Position numbers and translations under genes: made by a program. 64,000 bases of DNA, taken from Massariosphaeria phaeospora. Its lineage: Eukaryota > Ascomycota > Dothideomycetes > Pleosporales. The notes under the pieces were generated by a model, which saw only the letters and a program-made list of their open reading frames with translations, searched no databases and was not told where the DNA came from. This document shows positions 55,670-64,000 of this stretch, one piece after another (the stretch's first letter is position 1; each line of letters opens with the position of its first letter). The stretch lies in NCBI GenBank assembly GCA_011032825.1, contig JAADJZ010000005.1, positions 1,245,001 through 1,309,000 on the forward strand, written 5' to 3'.

Positions 55670-57134
55670 GCGCATCTACGCACTTAAGCGGGCAGGCAGG
55701 TTGTGAACGATGATGGTTTCCGAGTATTGCATAGCGATGGTGTTATGTTTTTGGGTTGCATTTGTCCTAGTCCAGCGTTTTTATTGTCTTTTAGTATTTA
55801 CATTCTCCGTACCTATTTATCAACCCAATCCTTTTAGCACTACTCTCTACCTAGTAGTCTGTAGAAAAAAAACTCGCACAATGGGACCACTCCTTTTCCC
55901 CCCTTAGACCAGCTCCTACTTGCTCTGACTAACTGGAAGCATCACTCACGTACATACATTTATCTACACCGGATTTGATAGATGGGCAGTCTACGTGTTG
56001 TATCGTGTCGGTGTACACGGTAGGTGTAGACGCATATATGATAGCGTGACATGTACGTGAGCACCTGTTAACGACTCCTCCTCTCCTCTCCTCTACCTCG
56101 GTCTATCCCTCGTCAAGCTGCCACACCACACATACATCCATACATGCGCCTAAGAGTAACAAAACACCCTCAAGTGTTGAAGACCCATTATTGATATATA
56201 CATACATAGCAGTGGAAGGAGCTCCCCACGACCATAATCCCATACAAGAGACTAAATCCATCCATGGGTGAGAACCGAGGTCAGAACACGACTGATGACT
56301 TGCTTGCTTGATTGATTGATTGATTATTTTCCCACGCACAAGCTATCCCATGCGTCCGACGTCCCATCGACCACCATCATTGACATACATCCCTCCACAG
56401 CCGCCCTGACCATCCCATCACCCCAGCCCCGTCCCTCCAGGTATCTAAAACTACACGAGCCCACAGCCGTGAACAGCGACAAGATAGCAGTGGCAGCAGC
56501 AGTGTTTGCATTTATGGTAAATGGGGCTTGATTCAGATTTTCAAACGGCTCCTTTCCTATCCTATCCTAAAGCCATGGTTCTACCCAAGCAAGTCTCGGG
56601 GGAGCTGAGCTTGCTGCTACTCCTACAAGTTTGGACCGCGCAAAACTTTGACAACCAACCCATCCGTGTCCCTGATCCCTAGCCACTACTCAACGTCCAC
56701 GCCGCAAAGAAACAAAAGGAAAGACGGAAGTAGAAGTACCCAAGCACACACAGGAGCCCGAGATACTACTAAAACCACGCTGGAAGAGGGGCAAAAAGTG
56801 GGTAGGTGGGTACTATTAAGGAGCGTGGACAGAAAAAGAGAATGGGGTAAAACGAAAGAGAATCTAACCCAAAAGGCTAGTACAGTAATAGCACACAACA
56901 AATCCAGAATGGAGATTTGTTTCCCACATTGATTAAATAAGGGTAGTTGAGGCCATAATTCAACAGATCACGCCGATTCCAAAACCGAGACCAGAATGCA
57001 GTGGGACATAAGACGAGAGAGTAATGAGAGGGCAGGCCAGTAACCAAAAGCCGATTCGATCAGATGAGTAAATATCGGACAGAGAAGTGGAGTTGGGGGC
57101 ACAAGCCCGTCAATGATATCGTTTACGCGGTCGA
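55670..57134. other. intergenic between convergent genes
   Basis: No supported gene. Contains a short (GATT)n run at about 56311-56324 and T/C-rich 3' untranslated sequence. Confidence 0.5.
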
Positions 57135-59636
57135 TTACTGGGCGCCGACTTCCTCTTCGGCCCATCCGGGTAGACCGCCGTCACCCTGAATGGCAAGACC
57201 GTACCCGCCGTTGCCACTGCCGAACCCACCGATGCCAGAGCTCAGGCTACCAAAGGTGTTCTGTTGAGGCGCTTGGGATTGTTGCAACGGCTGGGTGAAG
57301 GGTCCTTGGGTGAACGCGGGAAGGCTGACGGCACGGGCGTGTTGAGCGCGAGCATTGAGATTTGAGGGGGCGAGTAAACCGCCAACAGTAGTCGCACCAG
57401 AGCCATTCGAAGTACTGTTGATCAAGCTAAAGCTTGAGGTACTGTTGTGAGAGGTGTGCGACTGGTGCGGCTGCGGGCTTGGGTTCAGATCGGCGCCATA
57501 GAAAGCCGCTTGTGGGGATGCAAAAGCTTGCTGTTGTTGGAGTTGCTGCTGGTGCTGTTGAAGTTGCTGCTGTTGATGGTGCATGCTAGCTTCCTGTTGC
57601 TGCTGACCCTGCTGAGCCTGGAGGTACAACATCAACGGGTTGTTGTTACCACTGTTAAGTATGTTGGATGGCGTAGGGGCCTGAACACCGGGAAACTGAC
57701 CGTTGGTGCTAGCACCACCCGATCCAGGGGCGCCGGATCCGGTTGGTGAGACCGACGGTCCTGTGTTGCTACGACTAGGCGGCTGAAGACCATTGATGGG
57801 AGATGGAGATTGCACACCGTCGCTGCCAGCTTGTTGACCCTGGTTCTGGTTCGAATTGATCTGGCGGGGTGGATTGCCGCACCGGTCCTTGCCGAAGTTA
57901 ACCTTGAATCTCTTGTACTCCTCACGACTCCGCACAGCCTCGATTGCCTTGATAGCGTTGGCAATGTTCGTGAAGTTGACAAAAGCACAGCTCTTCTCGC
58001 GAAGGGTGTTAACAAGCTCAATCTCGCCATACTCGGAGAAGTCCTGTCTAAGGCGTTCCTCGGTCCAAGATTCGTCTAGGTTTCCAATGTAAACATTACG
58101 CGACGCACCACCACTTACGGCCAAAGCGATAGCGGGAGGAAGAGCACCCGAGTGTTTTCCCCATCCGATTTTGAGACGACGGTTGTGTATCATCAGACCC
58201 TGGAGATTGCTTAGTGCGTAGAAGGAAGCGGCCGAGGTAGGGTCAATGAAGGTAACGAAGCAAATATGCTTGTCAGGAATGTACCGGATGTGGTGCAGGA
58301 GGCCACCACGAACGACATTACAAATCTCTTCGATGGTTGTTTCTGGATGGATGTTACCAAGATATACAGTCCGGTTGCCCAAGTTGTTGACGCCTCCTGC
58401 TGACGTAGCAACGGCGGCGGCGGCAACAGATTGCTGCGCCAGTGCGTTCGAGATCAGATCTCGATCAGCTCCGTTTAGGACGTGGGCATATCCAGGCGCA
58501 ATACCAAGATACTGAGCTGCGTTCTGTTGTTGGGTCTTGGAGACATACGCGCATCGATCCTTGCCGTAGTAAACGCGTCTTGGGGCCTGCCACTTGGGTT
58601 CCTGGGGAAGTTGAGCAACTGCCTTGATAGCATTACCAATAGACAAGAAATGAACAAATCCGATAGCCTTCTCGCGCACGATCTTGACTGTGTCGATCGG
58701 CCCAAATTTGCTGAGATCCTCACGCAACTCCTCCTCAGTAACATCTTCTGAGAGGTTGCCCAGATAAACATTTCGTGAGGCGCCTGACTGCTGCACTGCC
58801 AGTGCAACGGAGGTTGGCACCTGTGATGGTTTTCCCCATCCAATCTTGATATCCTGCCCCCGGATCGCCAACTTTTTCAAGATTGCGTCTGAGTGGAAAT
58901 GGGTAGCGGAGCTACTATCAAGGAACGAGATGAAAGCACAGTTCTTGTCTGGCAAGAGCCTGACGGACTCGATCTGACCACTTCGCACATGACCAAGAAT
59001 CTCCTCGGCAGATGTCTCAGGTGGGATATTTCCCAGATAGACGGTCCTGCTGGTCCCAGATACCAATCCAGGAGCCATAGGGAGCGACTGGCCGATACCA
59101 CCCATGCCCTGGCCACCGAAACCGGAATAGCCGCCTGTAGGCGATTGCGGACCACCGAAAAATCCAGGACCATTCATACTCGTTGGCGAGACGAGGCTCT
59201 GGTACAGTTGAGGGGAGAGCGGCTGCTGCATCTGAACCGGGCTACCCACCTGGTTCACGTTGTGCTGCTGCTGCTGGTTCTGTCCCATAAGACTGGCATA
59301 ATTTTGATACTGGGGTGAGGCAAATGCCGAGGGCGAGCCCGGCTGGAAGGGACTACCAAGCAATAGCTGCGAGGGGAGCAAAGGAGTGAAATTCATGTCG
59401 AATCCTGTACCGGGCGTCTGCAGCTCGTTGCCGTTCGGGTTACCAGGTGCCAGTCGGTTGGTGTTGATGGTTGGAATGTTAGCCCTCTCAGGGTGCCTGT
59501 CGGAGTAGCCACCCGGTTGATTTGTATGGAAAGCCCCATGGGAGAATCCTGTGTGGGGACCGTTCATGTGCTTGGGGAACCCCGTCTGGAGACGGGGCCC
59601 GCTAGGCGCGTTCGGAGCAGTGTCGTGGTGCTGCAT
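57135..59636 (-). CDS. RNA-binding protein with four RRMs (fission-yeast Nrd1/Msa1-like)
   Basis: Single exon, 833 residues. Four RNA recognition motifs at about 196-268, 287-360, 421-494 and 512-585, with RNP2-like VYLGNI/VYLGNL/VYLGNI/VYIGNL and RNP1-like [24 protein letters not shown] and [11 protein letters not shown]1 and RRM3 resemble each other, as do RRM2 and RRM4 (both followed by FGKDRCGN- or [12 protein letters not shown] ends), so the tandem arose by duplication of a pair. This order matches S. pombe Nrd1, a post-transcriptional repressor of sexual differentiation that binds UC-rich mRNA. The N terminus is Gly/Pro/Gln-rich; the C terminus carries Gln tracts ([16 protein letters not shown]) and ends Gly-rich, suggesting phase separation or granule assembly. 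The start ATG at 59636 is followed by a consistent frame. Confidence 0.88.
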   Translation of the reverse strand: MQHHDTAPNAPSGPRLQTGFPKHMNGPHTGFSHGAFHTNQPGGYSDRHPERANIPTINTNRLAPGNPNGNELQTPGTGFDMNFTPLLPSQLLLGSPFQPGSPSAFASPQYQNYASLMGQNQQQQHNVNQVGSPVQMQQPLSPQLYQSLVSPTSMNGPGFFGGPQSPTGGYSGFGGQGMGGIGQSLPMAPGLVSGTSRTVYLGNIPPETSAEEILGHVRSGQIESVRLLPDKNCAFISFLDSSSATHFHSDAILKKLAIRGQDIKIGWGKPSQVPTSVALAVQQSGASRNVYLGNLSEDVTEEELREDLSKFGPIDTVKIVREKAIGFVHFLSIGNAIKAVAQLPQEPKWQAPRRVYYGKDRCAYVSKTQQQNAAQYLGIAPGYAHVLNGADRDLISNALAQQSVAAAAVATSAGGVNNLGNRTVYLGNIHPETTIEEICNVVRGGLLHHIRYIPDKHICFVTFIDPTSAASFYALSNLQGLMIHNRRLKIGWGKHSGALPPAIALAVSGGASRNVYIGNLDESWTEERLRQDFSEYGEIELVNTLREKSCAFVNFTNIANAIKAIEAVRSREEYKRFKVNFGKDRCGNPPRQINSNQNQGQQAGSDGVQSPSPINGLQPPSRSNTGPSVSPTGSGAPGSGGASTNGQFPGVQAPTPSNILNSGNNNPLMLYLQAQQGQQQQEASMHHQQQQLQQHQQQLQQQQAFASPQAAFYGADLNPSPQPHQSHTSHNSTSSFSLINSTSNGSGATTVGGLLAPSNLNARAQHARAVSLPAFTQGPFTQPLQQSQAPQQNTFGSLSSGIGGFGSGNGGYGLAIQGDGGLPGWAEEEVGAQ

Positions 59637-61369
59637 TCCGAGGTGGTGCGGCGGCAGAACGAAGCTGTCCCGCGCACTTTGAGATAGTACAGCCGTGGCG
59701 ACGGTGGATTATTGCGTCCGGTCCTCCAAGTCCCGAACGACGAAATATGTATGGGTGAAAGTAGATGCAGACCGATTGCGCGGTTCCGGAGGGTATGAAG
59801 AGAACGAGATATCAGACCTCGGAGAGAGCAATCTGGGAGGGGTTAGTAAGGCTTCTGACCACAGTGCCTCTGATAGACGAGCACAGGGAGACTCACGTCG
59901 GGGAAGTCAATGGCAAGCGCGCTCTTAATACAGAGTGGGAGACACTGGATTGAAGACCAACAAGGGGCCCGACTGGATGGCTAATTGTTAAATAAGCCAG
60001 TACAACAGGAGCCAACAGCACGGTGAGAGGTGGCAATAACTGCAGGGAACAAAGGCACAAATGTCCCTAGGTCGCAGAAGCGGCGAAATTAAGAGTGTGG
60101 AAGGCTAGAGGAGTGGGTATAGCTGCGGGCGTTGTTTTGAAGATGCGAACAGGCGATCAAAGAGCGAACAATAAGAATGAACGGAGCAGGGAGACAAGCT
60201 TGATCAGCCGCCTCGATGCAAGAGAAGGGGAGCTAAGGAGCGGATGGGTGGGTGAAGAAGAAGATGCAGCAGCGGGCGGAGGAGGTGAAGAGGGAAGAGC
60301 GGTGGGTGAGCAGCAAGACAGGAGAAGTTCAGGGCTGGCCGACGAGCCAAACGAGAAATGAGCGCCCCCGAAGCGGCCACGCTAAGCCGGGCAACTTAAG
60401 CGCGGGCCCTGCGCGCCCGCCCGCCGGACGTGTTCCTGGAGCGAAGACCAACGCGGGCGGCCTGCAGACGGCTGGCACTGGCACTGGCACTGGCAGACGG
60501 GCAGACGGGTTGTGTCTGGCGCTCCTGGCAGCGGTGCCGTCGGCGGGAGACGCCGGTGCGAGGGTCGGGGGCTCTGGCATTGCGGGCGCCCTCGTGGACC
60601 AGCGGGCGTGAAGCTGTGCGACGGCGCTGGCGGCTCCAACAAGACGCTGCACTCCAGGCGCCGGCGCAGGAGACGCTGGTGAGCGCGCTGCTGCGACCTC
60701 GACGCAACGCACGCATGCGCCGGGTGATTGCAGCGCCGTTCCTGGCTAGGGCGCGCTTCGTGGGTGTGGGTGTGGTGTCCAGTTCCAGTGCCCACGACTC
60801 CATGGTCCGTCCGCCCAACACGGCATGACGGCCAACACCACCACCGCCGTCGACACAGGGGCTCGGCGGCAGCAGGATTCAGGATGGCGAGCAGATCGAC
60901 CCAAAAGCAAACCCCCGCCGACTGCAGCGGAGCCGCACGGCGTGGGCGGCCCTCATGCGCTGTTCCAAGTTCCAACCTGGCTGCTGTTCACGTGGGGTCA
61001 TGGCACCAGCCCGCCGACCATTGGACGGCCGGCGGGGGGCTCCTGGGCAGAGCAAACGCCGAATCAGGGGGAAGTTGGTTGGCGGATGGTAGTGATATTG
61101 GTCTTGCAAAAAGAAGAAGCGTGATGGATGCAGGCGGCCAGAGGAACGAGACACGCACTCTCTGGATTTCGCAGCTGCAGTGCGGTGCGTCTGCCAGTCA
61201 GTCTGTCTGTCAGTCAGTCTGCGTCGCTCCTGCCTGCCGTTAATAATTGCTGCACCCCCCCCTGTCGTTGCTTCAGCGCTCGCTTACCTTCACGTGACCC
61301 GCGCAATCCTGGGCACTAGGCGTGGCCGTGTCTCGCCATGCTCCACCACGCCGCCCAGTTAATGTCCCC
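59637..61369. other. divergent promoter region, GC-rich, no gene seen
   Basis: Between the Nrd1-like gene and ALG8. Includes GGCACT units at about 60474-60492 and GTCAGTCT-like units at 61195-61222. Long frames at 60.3-61.2 kb are open on both strands at once, as expected from GC content alone. Confidence 0.5.
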
Positions 61370-63183
61370 ATGGCCGACTTGTATCCGTCCATCGCCCAGT
61401 GCGCCGTCGTCGCCACGGCCTTGAAGGTGCTGCTCTTCCCCGCATAGTACGTCCAGCGCGACATGACCCATGCAGCACCGCTCTGCTGACTGATTGCTTC
61501 CGCCAGCAAGTCCACCGACTTTGAGGTCCATCGCAACTGGCTGGCACTAACCCATTCTCTGCCAATCAAAGAATGGTACTACGAAGTGAGGCCTTCACCT
61601 GGGACACCGTCATGGTCGGCAATTGTCTAATGCATCTTACAGAATACGTCAGAATGGACTCTCGACTACCCTCCCTTCTTTGCCTACTTCGAGTGGCTCC
61701 TGTCGCAAGTCGCGGCCTACGTTGACCCGGAATTGCTTCACGTCAAGGCTTTGGGCTACGACAGCTGGCAGACTATCTACTTCCAACGTGCCACTGTCAT
61801 CTTGACTGAGTTGGTCCTGGTGTATGCCTTGCATCTGTACTTGCCCCCTTTGACCACTTCGCATCCCGCTGGGCTAACGTTAGCAGCTATGTGAAAGGTT
61901 CGAAATCCAAGACTACTGCTCACGCCGTTGCCCTCTCCGTTCTTCTATCTCCGGGGCTCCTGATCATCGATCACATCCACTTCCAGTACAATGGCTTCCT
62001 CTACGGCATGCTTGTACTCTCTCTGGTACTAGCCCGCAACAACTCCACTCTGCTACTGAGTGGTGTTCTTTTCGCAGTGCTTCTATGCTTCAAACATATA
62101 TATCTATATCTCGCCCCCGCCTACTTCGTCTACCTCCTGAGGGCCTACTGTCTGGACCAGCGGCCGCTCTTCCCCTATTTCCGGATCCGTTTCCTCAATT
62201 GCGTCAAGTTGGGCGCCGGCATCATGTCGGTATTTGCAGCCGCATTTGGACCGTTTGCATTCTGGGGCCAGCTTGAGCAAGTATTCCGTCGCCTATTCCC
62301 ATTTTCTAGGGGCTTATGTCATGCCTATTGGGCACCCAATGTCTGGGCGATATACTCGTTCACGGACCGAGTGCTAATCTACCGTAAGAAGCCCCCAGTA
62401 ATGCTTTTCATCTGCTAACTATCCTAGTGGCACCGTATCTCGGGCTCACTGTCGATAGAGATGCCGTAAACAGTGTCACTCGAGGTCTTGTAGGCGACAC
62501 ATCTTTTGCTGTACTTCCCGACATAGCGCCCTTGACCTGCTTCCTCCTGACCTTAGCATTCCAAATCGTAAGTCGTGTTTTGTCATCGCATGCGCAATAT
62601 CTAATCTCTGTTAGCCATTTCTCTTCAAACTCTTGCTAAAGCCGACTTGGGAGACCTTCGTCGGCGCGGTGACTCTCTGTGGCTATGCGTCCTTCTTATT
62701 TGGATGGCACGTGCATGAGAAGGCAATACTCCTCGTCATCATACCGTTCAGCCTCATTTCACTGCGAGATCGCAGATATTTTGGCGCATTTCGACCCCTG
62801 GCGGTGGCCGGCCATGTGTCACTGTTTCCGCTTCTATTCACAGCAGCTGAGTTCCCTGTGAAGACAGTCTACACAATTTTCTGGCTAGTTCTGTTTCTAT
62901 TAACCTTCGATAGGCTCGCTCCAGCGTAAGTATCTCCTTGGCGAATCTGCGCTACGCTAACACAGTTCTCAGTGCACCCAGACCGCGGATCTTTCTCCTG
63001 GATCGCTTCTCCCTAGTCTATATTGCTTTGTCCATACCTTTGATTGCGTACTGCTCTTTGGTCCATGGCATAGTATTTGGACGAAAGTACGAGTTCTTGC
63101 CACTGATGTTCACGAGTTCCTATTCCGCCATTGGCGTGGTGGGTAGTTGGGTCGGGTTCTCCGTAGTATATTTCGATTTATAG
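61370..63183 (+). CDS. ALG8: ALG8 alpha-1,3-glucosyltransferase of N-glycan precursor assembly, seven exons
   Basis: ER membrane enzyme that adds the second glucose from dolichyl-phosphate glucose to the lipid-linked Glc1Man9GlcNAc2. Exons 61370-61446, 61507-61585, 61643-61836, 61887-62383, 62428-62567, 62615-62925 and 62973-63183 give 502 residues; every phase agrees and all introns are 44-60 nt GT-AG. The luminal signature of the ALG6/ALG8 family is complete: [20 protein letters not shown], then [20 protein letters not shown] with the catalytic Asp in the first loop (TDFEVHRNW) and the W-DYPPF motif. Later motifs: [45 protein letters not shown], and [19 protein letters not shown], the HVHEKA element being highly conserved. 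About 11 membrane helices. The ALG8 rather than ALG6 choice rests on the [11 protein letters not shown] and [15 protein letters not shown] wording. Confidence 0.93.
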
Positions 63184-64000
63184 AAAATCACATCTCCCTG
63201 TCTCTAATACGCGTATCTCTGATGTTCTTCACGAGTTTACCAGATGATTGCTAGTGGGATCGATGTTTGACTAAAAGTCTGCGGAGCGCACCGCATACCT
63301 CCAACCGAGCGAGCAAACCGGAGCCTGCCGCACACTGCAAAGGGTGAACGTAATGGCTCTAGTCTCGAGAGATTTACCATAACCTGCTATCGGGGCAAGT
63401 AAGTGGATGAAGCGTCTAGATGAGCTTGTTGACATGTCAATTACCCCTTGGATAGCATCCTCTCGATCTCATATGGGATGAGAAGCAAGGCTACTATCAA
63501 GATAGTACAATTATGAGATGCATACGGATGCTCGAGAAGTTGGGCCGTCAGTCGCAACGTGGCGTTGAATCAGGTAGGTTGTTCTAGTACCTCGGACGGG
63601 ACAGCAAAGGTGGATACTAAGGGATAGATATAAAGACCCTGAGGACTTTTGATAGTGCGGTAGCATCGCCAAACTTGCAGTCCAGTACTCCAAGAACGCT
63701 CAATTGCTGTTGTGGCTGAGTGCGGGGAGCGAAGTGAAGTGGTGCTGCGTTTGAGCATGTGGGTCGGGCCTACGGGGCTGTTGGGGGTGGCTCAAGGCAT
63801 GGTGCCGTCATGGGCAGCCTTCACCCGCCCCGATCCCAGCCGCATCTCCTCATCAAATTCAGCTGTAATGGTGGCTTACTCGCTAGACTCTGCTTGACTT
63901 CAGCTACAAAAAGAGTCCAAATACGTGGGGAGGCCGGGTGCAGTGCGGTTTCTGTAGGTGCACGCAAGTTTGGTGGTCGCTTGGGGGCCTGTCGAATTAG
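63184..64000. other. intergenic to window end, nothing recognised
   Basis: 3' flank of ALG8. Short frames on both strands have no support; no partial gene detected at the right edge. Confidence 0.5.

Noticed and set aside
60329..61243. Several overlapping frames on both strands between the Nrd1-like gene and ALG8
   Set aside because: High GC content opens all frames; none has domain signs, and repeated GGCACT units drive the composition.

Overview
The window is nuclear DNA of a filamentous ascomycete (Pezizomycotina; a dothideomycete is my guess, not shown). The reasons are many short spliced introns (about 47-60 nt, CTAAC-like branch sites just upstream of the acceptor), monocistronic genes on both strands, and lineage markers such as an AA9 polysaccharide monooxygenase, a patatin/NB-ARC pair, an OrsD-type protein and a Tc1/mariner element. 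Many gene models below were joined by hand from exons whose splice sites keep the frame, so their ends are more exact than any single open frame.

Layout. 0-6.5 kb: core genes (t6A dehydratase, cut by the window edge; EBP-type sterol isomerase; PP1 glycogen-targeting subunit). 6.5-16.6 kb: gene-poor, with one hidden three-exon gene for a small eight-cysteine secreted protein at 14.2-15.0 kb. 16.6-17.3 kb: BolA3-like iron-sulfur protein. 17.3-26.5 kb: an accessory stretch with a repeat-bearing RING protein, a patatin phospholipase, an NB-ARC/TPR NLR-like protein and a complete Tc1/mariner element with one nonsense codon. 26.5-39.6 kb: core genes (giant USP deubiquitinase, POP3, Cdc4-like F-box/WD40). 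40.9-55.7 kb: metabolic and secreted functions (AA9 LPMO, serine/homoserine O-acyltransferase, sugar transporter, two unknown proteins, MDR reductase, OrsD-type protein, secreted protein with a duplicated domain). 57.1-63.2 kb: core genes (four-RRM Nrd1-like protein, ALG8 glucosyltransferase).

How the genes relate. No biosynthetic cluster is convincing. The best candidate for an unusual system is the 17.3-25.2 kb accessory block: RING protein, patatin and NB-ARC/TPR lie together next to a transposon, and patatin plus NB-ARC/TPR is an architecture of fungal self/non-self recognition proteins, here in two frames. The eight-cysteine protein and the two-domain secreted protein are the best uncharacterised candidates.
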